64,000 nucleotides of DNA from Kalaharituber pfeilii (Eukaryota > Ascomycota > Pezizomycetes > Pezizales > Pezizaceae). The notes under the pieces were generated by a model. It was given only the letters and a program-made list of their open reading frames with translations. It searched no databases and was not told the origin of the DNA. The position numbers were made by a program, and so were the translations under genes. Within the stretch, counting starts at the first letter, position 1. Each line of letters starts with the position of its first letter. Positions 44,890-54,872 of this stretch are shown piece after piece. The stretch lies in the NCBI GenBank assembly GCA_015179045.1, contig WHUZ01000082.1, positions 62,001-126,000 of the forward strand, written 5' to 3'.

Positions 44890-45095
44890 CGCCCAGGGCC
44901 GCCCAGGCTGGTCCAGGCCGCCCAGGCTGGTCCAGGCCGCCCAGGCTGGTCCAGGCCGCCCAGGCTGGTCCAGGCCGCCCAGGCTGGTCCAGGCCGCCCA
45001 GGCTGGTCCAGGCCGCCCAGGCTGGTCCAGGCCGCCCAGGCTGGTCCAGGCCGCCCAGGCTGGTCCAGGCCGCCCAGGCCGGTCCAGGCCGCCCA
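44890..45095. repeat. 19-bp tandem array in H1 arm
   Basis: About ten head-to-tail copies of CAGGCCGCCCAGGCTGGTC with almost no divergence. It opens all frames and so produces spurious Gly/Pro/Trp-rich ORFs. Confidence 0.9.
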
Positions 45096-45580
45096 GGCCA
45101 TTCAGGCCGTTCAAGCAATTTCAGGCTGGTTACGAGTCTATTTCAGGGGCCACCTTCAGGTTACTTGGACACGGATTTATTATGAACCTTTCAATATTTT
45201 CGGATAACTATCTAGACTTTTTTTTATTGAGCAGCGCTTTTCGCAGGTATTCAGGTAAGTAATTTTTTTTTTGTATCGCTTGACTAAGTATATACTAATT
45301 TCTTATTAGCATTGCAGGGAGACAGACATTCCAGCCACCGGTACTGGCGATGATGATTCCTTTAGTATTCTACTATTCTTCACACAAAAATCTGGTGCGA
45401 CAAAGTTGGATTTGACACTATGGTAAAGCTGTGCATGGCTAATGGAAAGCAATACTGGCGGTGTAAAATTAGCAAGCAAAATCCTAAACATTAGAGAATG
45501 AGGTATACGTAGAATTTAGAGTACGTTCTGTATATAGCTAGCTACTGTATTATTTAACTCACACTGCAGCCTGAATGGCC

Positions 45581-45606
45581 TTTTTTTTATTTTATATCAT
45601 TACTCG
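45581..45606 (-). mobile_element. 26-bp LINE-A micro-insertion in H1 copy 3
   Basis: T-rich stretch plus ATATCATTACTCG. TGAATGGCC lies on both sides; this word is common in the arm, so the duplication is weaker evidence than elsewhere. Confidence 0.75.
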
Positions 45607-45905
45607 TGAATGGCCTGAATGGACTGAATGGCCTGAATGGCCTGGACCAGCCTGGGCAGCCTGGGCCGGCCTGAAACATTCAGGCCGCCTGGACCGGCGC
45701 GGGCGGACCTCACGGCTGGCCCATTGGGAACACTGCCGCCTCCCCTCCCGGCCATCTTCTTTTCCATGTAGTAAATTTGTTGAAATAAGAAAGCAGTAAA
45801 GGAGTTCACAATACTGTGGTTCAGAAAAGCCCTCTAGTTTAGCTCACTTTGTTGGAACTATTATATCAAATGGTGTTTATCACTTCAATTCTATAGCATT
45901 ATTAG

Positions 45906-46616
45906 TGTTACGGCTAAGGTGAGACTTACACGACCTACGGAAGACTTACCCTGAATACCAATGCTGATTGAGCGGACTGATCACCCGTTAGGCTTAGAAT
46001 TCAATTTTGCCCAAATAGAGAAGTGCTAAGGAAGTGTATGTCATCGATTAATAGTATGATCTCCGGATCACCCATGCACCCTACATGCACTTGGCTTATA
46101 AAGCTAATATGCGTACATGCACTAGTACATATCATTATCTTGTGTCTGTACTATTGTTGCATGTTTCTGCTACGTTTACTTGTATTGGCATTGATAAGGA
46201 ATTGTTATTTGCCTTACTTGGTTGACTAGTCATTTGATACGCTCAAGTCTATATTTTTTTTTTTTTTTTTTTTTTATTCACGTGACCCCGCTTGTAGCTG
46301 TTCGCCATGGCAGGGCCCCTGGGTCTAGACCCTCAAAGCCCGGAGGCAGGCTTAACTCAAGTCTATATAAGTGCTGGTGATAGCATAGGTAGAAGAATCT
46401 AGATACTAGTGGTATTCTAAGTTTCTCTATAAACTCTGAAACCTATCATTTCCTTAATATGCCTGTGAACTGCTTCACTCCGCTGCAGCTACACGCCAAA
46501 TAACTGCCCTGCACCGAGCCAAATAACTGGCCCCTCACTGGGTCCGCCGTATATACCTCTTAGTCGTAACATCTAGTTCGAGTGCCCAGTGTATCTAGCC
46601 ACTCACGCCCGTAACA
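45906..46616 (+). mobile_element. G2 Gypsy 5' LTR
   Basis: TGTTACGGCTAAGGTGAGAC to CACGCCCGTAACA, with TATA-like TCTATATAAGTGCTGG near 46,362. Orientation agrees with the Gypsy body that follows. Contains a LINE-B insertion. Confidence 0.88.
46255..46355 (-). mobile_element. LINE-B 3'-end insertion in the LTR
   Basis: T run, ATTCACGTGACCCCGCTTGT, GTTCGCCATGGCAGG and ~40 bp of 3' UTR; perfect 13-bp duplication CTCAAGTCTATAT (46,242-46,254 and 46,356-46,368). It interrupts the LTR TATA region. Confidence 0.93.
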
Positions 46617-47093
46617 TTACACCGCTCCTTCACATACCAGCCCCGCCTCACAATGTCAGCCGCTGCCCCCTCTTCCTTGAAGACCCCTCCCTAGAGGACT
46701 ATATGGATCGCCAGTACGACGAGCTAGGACAGCATATCACCTGAGCCTGTGAGCATATAGATTTCCTGGTAGAAGCGTTTCAAGGTAATATATCTACTCC
46801 TCTCTCTCAGAGCCAACAAGAGCTGTCAGCCATGATGGGCCAATTTGGCCAGCTACTGGCAAATATGCATGATCAAATGTTGTAGCAGCCAGCATTCCAG
46901 CCAGTACCGACTCTGCAACAACGACAGCCAGCGCAGCCTGCTCGCCCTAACTCAGGTCCAGGGGTTTCCCTGGAAGCTCTCCTGGAGGGTCTCCTCCGCC
47001 GGGTACTGGTGGCGCTGGTGCTCCGCCTCCTCGTATCTCTCCTCATCAACCCATCCACTTCCTTCCAAAGAAATGATGGATGACATCGTCACT

Positions 47094-47320
47094 ATTTTTT
47101 TTTTTTTTTTAATATATCATTGCTCGCGTGCCGCCCTATGGGCTATGGCGAGGTGTTTAGTTACATATAATGGAGTAGTGAATAAGAAAGTAGAAGGAAG
47201 TAAGAAAGAATACAGCAGGAAGTAAAAAGGTAAATGGCGCATCCCGTCTCGCCTTACCGACCCGCCCATTCCAATATTTCATAGAGCCTGTCTCCGTCTT
47301 CGTCGTCTCCTTTCGACTGG
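47094..47320 (-). mobile_element. LINE-A 3'-end insertion in Gypsy
   Basis: T run, ATATATCATTGCTCGCGTGC, GGGCTATGGCGAGG, the 3' UTR and a short ORF2 end. Flanks GACATCGTCACT and GACATCCTCACT match at 11 of 12 bases. Confidence 0.85.
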
Positions 47321-47383
47321 GACATCCTCACTGGCATCGATGGAGTTGTTTGGTACCTGAACGACATCTTAATCTATGGAGGC

Positions 47384-47448
47384 GCCCTGCCTTGGCGAAC
47401 AGCTGCATGCGGGGTCATGTGATATTAAAAAAAAAAAAAAAAAAAAAA
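47384..47448 (+). mobile_element. LINE-B 3'-end insertion, 65 bp
   Basis: GCCCTGCCTTGGCGAACAGC..GGTCATGTGATATT and an A run; perfect 13-bp duplication AATCTATGGAGGC (47,371-47,383 and 47,449-47,461), inside the RT motif of the Gypsy. Confidence 0.93.
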
Positions 47449-47983
47449 AATCTATGGAGGCAATACCGAACGAGACCATGAAAGGATAGTGGAAAAGTGC
47501 TCGCCAAGTTGAGCAAACATGGACTCGTGGTCAACCTGGCCAAGTGCGAGTGTCATGTGCATGAAACCATGTTCCTTGGTCATCTTATAAATAGCCTCGA
47601 GATTAAGATAGACCCAGCCAAACTCTCTACTATTCGCAACTAGCCACAGCCGATAAAGAAAGATGCAAGCCTTCCTAGGCTTTGTGAACTGTACTACCGC
47701 TGATTTATTTTTAATTACTCCACCACCACTCAACCACTGACCATCTTGACCGGAAACATACCTGTACTTGGGGGGGGCAGAGCAGCAAGCTGCTTTTACA
47801 GAACTCAAAGACAAGTTCATGAGTGCCCCCATAATATGACAGTTCCATCAATCCCTGCGGCGTTCGCACTCGGTGTGAGTTCTGAGTCGGTTTTTCTGAG
47901 TGAGTCGGGTTTCGGGTCGGTTTGTCACGCCGTAAAATGTACCCGACTCGGCTGCCGAGTGAGCCGGTATGAGTTGTATGTAC

Positions 47984-48188
47984 CTTTTTTTTTTTTTTTT
48001 TTTTTTTATATATATATATCATTAATCGCGTGCCGCCCTAAGGGCTATGGCGATATTAGTTAAATACAAAATAAAAGGAAAGTTAAATCCCGAGAATCCA
48101 TGCGTGATGGGGAAGAAGTGAGAATGAGAAAGAAGTCAATAATAATAATGCAAGTAGGAATCCCCGGAACCTCCTGTGTGAAGGGGAA
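47984..48188 (-). mobile_element. LINE-A 3'-end insertion in H3
   Basis: T run, ATATATCATTAATCGCGTGC, GGGCTATGGCGATATT, then the 3' UTR and a diverged ORF2 end. Duplication GAGTTGTATGTA at 47,971-47,982 and 48,189-48,200. Confidence 0.9.
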
Positions 48189-48200
48189 GAGTTGTATGTA

Positions 48201-50447
48201 CTGTGGTTCACCACTTTCCCGGACACACCACTTTCCCGGACACGTTTGCCACCAAAAGTGCACAACTTCAACGACCAACATCTCAACAACCACAGCACCC
48301 CTGTGGGTCCAGCCATGTCTCATGATAGTAAAGGGGTCAAAGATATGGTTTATAGTCTAATCTAGTGATATGCACTGGTGAGTAGGTACATAGAGGTCTA
48401 TAAATTTGCAGGATTTCTGCTCGCTTAGAGGTCAACATCACAATTCCACATATTCATCTTCATATCTTCCAATGTCTGATGAAACTGCTATCCAGGCTGC
48501 TCTCCGTGAGTACCGCCGCGGTCCTCATGCCAAAGGCAACCTGCGGCGTGCTGCATACCTTCATGGTGTTGCAAAATCTACCCTTCACGATCGAGTACAT
48601 GGTAAGCGACCTCGAAACAAATGCCACACTAACGATATGCTACTATCACCTAAGCAAGTCAAGGTAGTGAAGGATTGGATTATTAGGAAGGACAAATGGG
48701 GATTTGCAGTTAATGCTAGCTATGTACGAGAGGTTGTAGTAGCAATTACAAGAAAAGTGCCTGGGATAAATTGGGTTACCCGGTTCATAGCTAGAGAATC
48801 TGATCTGGAATCTATTTTCTACAAAGCAAGGAACAAAGAGCGCCAGTTTTCTACTAGCTACGAGATTTTCAAAAGCTTATTCGATCTGGTATGTACCTTA
48901 ATACTATTTAGACTTGCATGGGCTAACTTCAAGCAGTTTGATGAAGCTCGATGTGACTTTGCTATTGACGAAAAAAACATATACAATATGGATGAGAAAG
49001 GAGTTCTATTAGGTGTAGCAGCTAATAGTAAGATCATACGATTTACTGGCAATAGAAAAGGAGGTGGACGAAGTCAAGGTATATCAAATATAAGTCATAG
49101 TGACGTCATACTAATTATACTTCCTATTTGAGTAGATGGCAACCGAGAACTTGTTACAATTCTGGATTGCATATCCGGTATTGGTGATGCCTTGCCACCA
49201 TTGATCATCTACAAAGGAGCTGCATTATACGTTGGTTGGATGAGAGGTGTTGAAGCTACAAGAGCTGCATTCTTCGCACATTCTTCATCAGGATATACCA
49301 ATGATAATCTAACCTATGAATGGCTTGTGAAAGTATTTGATCCAGCTACGAGGGACCGAGCTGCTGGCAAGTATCGTCTGCTAATTCTCGATAATCACCA
49401 TTCACATGTTACATATCACTTCCTCAAGTATTGCTACGATAATTGTATCCTAGCATTGTGTTTGCCACCTCATACTACGCATGCACTTCAGCCGCTACGT
49501 AGATGTTGGTGTTTTTGGTGCGTTGAGTACCTACTATAAACAGGAAGTCCAAAGAGTATACAACATGGGTGAAGGACGAATCAGCATCAATAAAGAGTCC
49601 TTCTATACGATCTTCAAAGCAGCTAGAGATAAAGCCTACACTCGCCACACGCTTAAAAATTCCTTCCGAGCAACTGGACTTATCCCCTTTAATCCTAACA
49701 AGGTTTACCATGAATACAACCTCTCTCCGCCTCAGAAAGCATCTATTCCTCCACCAATCACGATTCCTACTCCTGCTACCCCAAAGACGCCACGAACACT
49801 ACGCAGATATGCCAAGCAGACTCTCCAAGGTCCGGAGATATTCTCGCAAACTACAGAGTCAGCACTGAAACATTTTAGCCATGCAGCTGAAATTGCTATG
49901 GCAGAGCGTGACATAGCTCAAATTGAGGTGCAACGTCTTAGATCTTTGTTGAAGGATAAGCCTAAGTCTGATCGCCGTAAACTAAATGTCACGGCAGTGC
50001 TTATCAGCAGCATTGAGGCACTAGAGGCTGTCAAGGCTCGTGAGGAGGAGGCAGCAGCAAAGGCAGCTAAACGGGGTAAAAAGCGCAAACGAGATGAGCT
50101 CACTGGCTCTGAGGAGGATCAGGAGGATGAAGATAGACCACAGGAAGCTGAGCAGGATGGGCAGGAGGGGCCGGAGGGGCAGGACGAGACAGAGAATGAG
50201 GAGCAGGGGCAGGATAGGGAGGAGGCTGAAGATGAGCAAAATGACTCAAGTGATACTGAAAGTGTCGGGTCTGTTATTCATGTTAGAAGGGCATAGATGT
50301 GTGAGATTAGCTTAAGTAGTTTCTCCTGTTATACTCAGAATGTTGTAGTTCCTCGTGGTTGTTGAGATGTTGGTCGTTGAAGTTGTGCACTTTTGGTGGC
50401 AAACGTGTCCGGGAAAGTGGTGTGTCCGGGAAAGTGGTGAACCACAG
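48201..50447 (+). mobile_element. Pogo/Fot-type DNA transposon P1, complete ends
   Basis: 2247 bp with perfect 93-bp inverted terminal repeats (48,201-48,293 and 50,355-50,447) beginning CTGTGGTTCACCACTTTCCC, flanked by TA on both sides (48,199-48,200 and 50,448-50,449). Each TIR contains two direct copies of CCACTTTCCCGGACAC at 17-bp period. It inserted in the right-hand target duplication of the LINE-A. Confidence 0.95.
48472..50296 (+). pseudogene. P1 transposase, DDE_1 / CENP-B-like
   Basis: The first ATG at 48,472 starts a pogo-type transposase. The N-terminal helix-turn-helix (NLRRAAYLHGVAKSTLHDRV) and CENP-B-type DNA-binding segment run to ~150 residues. First catalytic Asp in IYNMDEKGVLLG, second in LLILDNHHSH; the third region reads THALQPL then VDVGVFGAL after a frame change. 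The C-terminal tail is Lys-rich then Glu/Asp/Gln-rich. A stop at ~49,130 (before VDGNREL) and the frameshift near 49,495 break the gene. Introns might explain some gaps, but neither break has obvious splice sites. The enzyme would cut at the TIRs and insert at TA; this copy is probably dead although its ends are perfect. Confidence 0.85.
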
Positions 50448-50580
50448 TACGGCGTGACTGAGTCGGTATGATAATGTACAACTACCACTCGGTTCCTGAA
50501 TGAGTTTAAAGTAGGGTCGGAGGAATTTTATTAAAGGCTTACACCGACTCAGCTCACACCGATGCGAACACTAGTGCCAG

Positions 50581-50900
50581 GGCCCTTTCAACGGTGTGAG
50601 ATGTGGTAATGTAAGTTCAATTCACAGGTATGGTGGGTCTCTTTCAAAGTCGCGAGATGTATGAACATGAGCTCAATCTGACACGTATTGTAGGCTCCAG
50701 TCGACAGCACGAGAATGGCAGAATGAGGTCAATTTAAGGACCCATTTCGACGGCGCGAGATATGTGAACATGAGCTTACTTTAACAGGTATGGCAGCCCT
50801 TCCTCTGCGGCGCGAGATGTGGAAGGCTCAATCTATGGGAATGCTGTGAAGTAGTAGTGAAACGGTAGTGGTGGTGAAAGGGTATGGTGACATGGTAGAG
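50581..50900. repeat. ~60-bp minisatellite, left part
   Basis: Imperfect units on GCGCGAGATGTATGAACATG, AGCTCAATCTGACA, GTATGGCAGGCC. The same units resume at 52,119 on the other side of a LINE. Confidence 0.75.
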
Positions 50901-50904
50901 CGGT

Positions 50905-52118
50905 ATAGCAAAGCTGGAGAAGTGGCAGTATACAGTGGCACGAGAGATCATGAATGCCCCTTGGGGCACCAGGTGTAACGTAGTAGAAGAGCTGGCCAAT
51001 TTAGAGTCTACAGACACATTTGTGAGATGGGAGGCAACTCGAGTGGAGACGAGAGCATTGAGGTTTCCAGAGGAGAGACTCAGGAGGAGCAAGGAGGAGG
51101 CATGGTATTTGTGAGGCTCACTAATACACAGCAGGGAGTTACCGCTAGCAATCCTACTGACCCTACAGAGGGATGCGGAACAGACGGCATGGACTAGACA
51201 CATAGACAATATCATGGACGTGAGTTAGACTCCTGTATACACGGACAGGAGTATGAGAAGAGGCAGAGCAGGAGCGAGAGTACATCGGGGAGGCCAGTCG
51301 ATCTCGATCTACCTGAGCGAACATGCCATAGACTATAGTGAACGACGCAGAGCTAATTGCGATAAGCGAGGCAATGGATAGGGTGGAGGGGGAACTGATG
51401 ATTATAACTGACTCGAAATATGCGATTAGCAGAATGGCATCTACGTCTTTGGGAGACCCAACACCACGACGGGGCGACAAACCAGCTTCGGGAAGCATGG
51501 GAGAGGAGGGCAGACCGAGGTGATTGGAACACGGCTGTGTTGTGGGTCAAGGGACACAAGGGCATCCTGGGTAACGAGGCAGCGGATGAGGAAGCTAGAG
51601 TGGGCACGGCGTTACAGAATGAGCCAGACCTGATAACAGAAGCGGAAACGAGATAAGGGAGCAGGAGAGAGAGAGCCGGGGAGAGGAACCGGCTGAAGTT
51701 GTCATATAGACCATTGGAGAGGCTCGGACACATGACTGGACAACTGGCAGGATTGTTAGGAGGGAAGGGGCTACGGGTGTGGAGATGGCACGTAGGCGAA
51801 GGGGATGGCCCCGAATGCAGATGGTGTGGGGAGAAAGAGGAGACAACGAGACACGTATTGGACGAGTGCAGAGTGTGGAGACGGAGGTGGCCTGGGGGGG
51901 AAGAGCACGTCAGAAGGCCCCCCCGGGGCAAAGAGGGGGAGGAGGACCCGCTGAAGAGGCTGATAGAGATGCTTGGGGAGTGAGGAGACCCGTTTTCTTT
52001 ATTTTAGTGTTACCGTTCTTTCGCACTTATCCATCACTTATCTATGTATTTAAGACATCGCCATAGCCCATAGGGCGGCAAGCGATTAATGATATAAAAA
52101 AAAAAAAAAAAAAAAAAA
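50905..52118 (+). mobile_element. LINE-A copy with RNase H and zinc-knuckle remnant
   Basis: Plus-strand Tad-like ORF2 end. 51,338-51,430 encodes INDAELIAISEAMDR-like RNase H sequence with LMIITDSKYAISRM. After a frame change, WVKGHKGILGNEAADEEA is the RNase H C-terminal motif. 51,812-51,983 encodes CRWCGEKEETTRHVLDEC and WRRRWPG, the terminal zinc knuckle, ending before LIEMLGE stop. The LINE-A tail (TCGCCATAGCCCATAGGGCG) and A run follow to 52,118. Frameshifts disable it. It interrupts the minisatellite. Confidence 0.87.
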
Positions 52119-52400
52119 CGTCGCGAGATGTATGAATATTAGCTCAATCTGACAGCTATTGTAGGGCCCTTTCGACCGCACGAGAATGGCAGAATGAGTT
52201 CAATTTAGCAGGTATGGCAGGCCTTCCTCTGCGGCGCCTGCCATGCTTGTGAAGGCTCAATATACGGGAATGCCGTGCAGCGGTGTGGCATGGAGGGGTG
52301 TTGAAAGGGTACGGCGATGCAGTGGATCGGTGTGGCATGGAGGGGTGGTGAAAGGGCACCTGTATATATCACTGCTAGAAATTGAATAAATAATTCGATA
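52119..52400. repeat. ~60-bp minisatellite, right part
   Basis: Continues the 50,581-50,900 array, then grades into GGTGTGGCATGGAGGGGTG repeats (two copies at about 52,280 and 52,329). Confidence 0.7.
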
Positions 52401-52439
52401 TATACTGAATTGAGAACACATGAGGATATGTAAACAGAG

Positions 52440-52670
52440 TTGACAACGTGGTACTACAGTCACAGTGCACCCTCAACGAGGCCATAGCGTGAATTGCGTC
52501 CCCAACGAGCCCAATCATGTCAACAGCGTGCTTAACGAGATCCACCAGATTACATGCGTTACCAACGAGACTCACAAGATAACCTGCGTTCCCAGCGAGA
52601 CTCACTAGGTGGCCTGAGTTATGAAGAGGCCTATTGGGTCAACTGCGTCCCTGAGGAGTTATTCAGTAGA
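52440..52670. repeat. Degenerate ~33-bp tandem repeat
   Basis: Recurring GCGTTNCCAACGAGACTCAC-like units, six or so. A minus-strand frame reads LVGNAxxLV repeatedly, which is a by-product. Confidence 0.6.
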
Positions 52671-53038
52671 CTGCGCCCTCCACGTTGGGGACGCAGTAGC
52701 ACGAGTTCATGCGTTGATGACGTGCTGACCCGGGATCGCGTGTTGTGGACTCCCTTTTTTGCTGATGTAGTTATTCTGCTCATTTTAGACAGGTGGCTCT
52801 GTCGCTGCTTCCCCTTGGCATGCTTGGATACATTAGTGGGGTCGGTATGGCTAAGAACTATACTACTATGAGTGCTTCCTAGATCATCATCATCATCATC
52901 ATCACCATATACGGAGGGGGTGGAGAGGGATTTCGGCCACAAATGCTGTGGCGTGTATTCTCTTACCAACTCCTGTGGCGCTGGAGAGAGGTCGCTCCAG
53001 GTGAGTGAAAGAGTTGATGATCCTTCTTGAGCCGACAT
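52631..53038 (-). pseudogene. Gypsy G2 gag N-terminal fragment
   Basis: The ATG at 53,038 lies just inside the LTR ending at 53,074. The 135-residue frame starts MSAQEGSSTLSLTWSD, comparable to MSAAAPSS at the matching place of the 46.6-kb element. It carries an Asp run encoded by (ATC)n, is Ser/Thr-rich and ends at a stop in tandem-repeat DNA, without capsid or zinc-knuckle motifs. Position and start, rather than domains, support the gag label. Confidence 0.55.
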
Positions 53039-53073
53039 TGTGAGGCAGGGTGGATGTAGAAGAAACGGTATAA

Positions 53074-54099
53074 TGTTATATGGGCATGAGGGACTAGGCT
53101 CCGGTAGGCGCTGGAAGGTACTAAATGTTACGGCTACGGAGATGTATATACGGTGGGCCGAAATAGCTATGGAGATGTATACATTGCGAGCCGAAATGGC
53201 CACAGAGGTGTGTAGGCTGTGAGCCGGAATTGCTACGGAGTAGTGAGCGGCACGAGCCGAGCCAGCTCGAGCTGGCCTGGCATGAGCTCGAGCCAAGATC
53301 ATGCTAGTGTTTTTCTTGCCAGCTCGCTAAAATGCTTAGCCAGTGCAAGGTTTCATAAACTGTAAATACCTAATATAGTAATAATTAGAGTCTTGGAGCT
53401 CATTCTGACCTACAAACAACTTCGAAATGCTCAATTTAGCTGATAGTAGTGAGAAAGATGAAAATTTAGCTTAGCTTAATTTAGTTTGTCAATATTATAT
53501 ATATAATCAATCTAGGCTCGAGCTCATGCCAGGCCAGCTCGAGCTCACCCTCCAGCTCGGCTCGAGCTAGCTCGTGCCGCTCACTACTACGGAGGTGTAT
53601 ACACTGTGGACCAGAAGGACAGCTATTCGGCGTGAAGCGCGCAGCGGAGCGGAGCAGTTTACGGGCGTAATGAGGAAACGACAGGTTTCAGAGTTATAGA
53701 GGACTTAGAACACCGCTTGTGTCTTGATTCTTTCAACTGTGCTATCGCCTGTGCTTAAATAAACTGAGTGCATCATATATGACTAGTCAAGCAAATAAAG
53801 AAATGATAATCTCTTAACAATGCTAATAAACATAATAAAGAAACATGCAAAAGTAGTACAGGCGTAAAATAATAATATGTACTAATGCATGCGCACATAT
53901 TAGCTTCATATACTGAGTGCTTGACAAGTCCGAAGACTATAAACAATGATACACACTTCCTTAGCACTTCTCTATTCGAAGGACAAAGAACGTCCTGCCA
54001 AGCCTCATGGGTGATGAGTCCGCTCTAGCAGCATTGGTCTTACGAACAGTTCAGGAAAAGTATTCCCCTAGTCGGATAAGTCTTGCCTTAGCTGTAACA
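53074..54099 (-). mobile_element. G2 Gypsy LTR containing an H2 MITE
   Basis: TGTTATATGGGCATGAGGG to CTTAGCTGTAACA; ~672 bp once the MITE and its duplication are removed. Upstream of the gag fragment in the correct orientation, so probably a 5' LTR. Confidence 0.82.
53241..53586. mobile_element. H2 hAT MITE, 346 bp
   Basis: Inverted ends TAGTGAGCGGCACGAGC..GCTCGTGCCGCTCACTA with a perfect 8-bp target duplication CTACGGAG (53,233-53,240 and 53,587-53,594). Subterminal CTCGAG-rich segments match those of the transposase relic at 43,971. AT-rich middle, no ORF. Confidence 0.95.
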
Positions 54100-54214
54100 A
54101 CTGGCGCTCTGCCTATTATACAATATAATTCCTTATACTTCCTCTATACATGTAATATATAATATATAAATTCATTAAATAATAACTATCTACAAAAATG
54201 ACTGTCTAGTATAC

Positions 54215-54872
54215 TGTTACGGGCGTGAGGGGCTAGGCTCCGGTGGGCGCTGGAAGGCACTGGATGTTACGGCTACGGAGGTGCGTTATTCGGCAGGCCG
54301 AAGTCGCTACGGAGGCGTATATACTGCGGGCCGAAATGGCTACGGAGGCGTATATGCTGCGGGCCGAAATGGCTACGGAGGCGTGTATACAGCGGGCCGG
54401 AAGGGCAGCTGTTTTGCGTGGAGCGCGCAGCGGAGCGGAGCGATTCACGGGCGTAATGAGGAAACGATAGGTTTCAGAGTAATAGAGAACTTAGAACACC
54501 GCTTGTGTCTTGATTCTTCAACTGTGCTATCGCCTGTGCTTAAATAGACTGAGCACATCATACATGACTAGGCAAGCAAATAAAGAAACAGCAATTCCTC
54601 AACAATGCCAATAATCGTAACAAAGAAACATGCAAAAGTAGTACAAGCATAAGATAATAATATGTACTGATGCATGTGCGCATACACCGAGTGCTTAACA
54701 AGTCAAAGACCATAAATAATGACACACACTTCCTTGGCACTTCCCTATGCGAAAGACAAAGAACTTTCTGCCAAGCCTCACGGGTGATCAGGCCGCTCTA
54801 GCAGCATTGGTCTTACGAACAGTTCAGGGTAAGTGTTCCCCTACTCGGGTAAGCCTTACCTTAGCCGTAACA
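54215..54872 (-). mobile_element. G2 Gypsy solo LTR
   Basis: TGTTACGGGCGTGAGG to TTAGCCGTAACA, 658 bp, with perfect 5-bp target duplication TATAC (54,210-54,214 and 54,873-54,877). Inserted in AT-rich relic DNA. Confidence 0.95.

Larger units (their letters stand above)
44832..45735 (-). mobile_element. H1 hAT-like element, copy 3
   Basis: Reverse orientation relative to copy 1: it starts CTAGTGTTCCCAACCGGCC and ends CATTGGGAACACTG, with 8-bp duplication CCGCCTCC on both sides. It inserted into the coding end of a LINE-A. The left arm contains ~10 near-perfect 19-bp units (CAGGCCGCCCAGGCTGGTC). Confidence 0.9.
44605..45768 (-). mobile_element. LINE-A insertion split by an H1 element
   Basis: T-rich head, ATATCATTACTCGCTTGCCA, the 3' UTR and the ORF2 C-terminus (DKLTELIDWAGRA stop), then H1 copy 3, then the resumed LINE (CTCCCGGCCATCTTC). 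A 10-bp duplication TAGTAAATTT bounds the whole (44,595-44,604 and 45,769-45,778). Confidence 0.88.
46617..47857 (+). pseudogene. G2 Gypsy gag-pol remnant
   Basis: Follows the LTR directly. A degenerate gag with stops begins MSAAAPSSL and includes QQELSAMMGQFGQLLANMHD and a Pro/Gly-rich stretch. A large deletion then leads to reverse-transcriptase motif IV (WYLNDILIYGG, with the first catalytic Asp changed to Asn), followed by KCECHVHETMFLGHLI and a tether-like NYSTTTQPLTILTG. Stops and frameshifts throughout. Broken by LINE-A and LINE-B insertions and ended by the H3 MITE. It cannot encode an active polyprotein. Confidence 0.8.
47858..50573 (+). mobile_element. H3 MITE copy, split by two later insertions
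   Basis: Left end CGGCGTTCGCACTCGGTGTG and right end ACACCGATGCGAACACTA are imperfect inverted repeats. After subtracting the LINE-A (47,984-48,188) and pogo (48,201-50,447) insertions, the remaining ~260 bp aligns with the MITE at 1,925-2,163. No matching target duplication found. Confidence 0.7.

Noticed and set aside
44741..45262. Gly/Pro/Trp-rich ORFs in several frames on both strands
   Set aside because: Translation of the 19-bp GC-rich array in an H1 arm, open in all frames.
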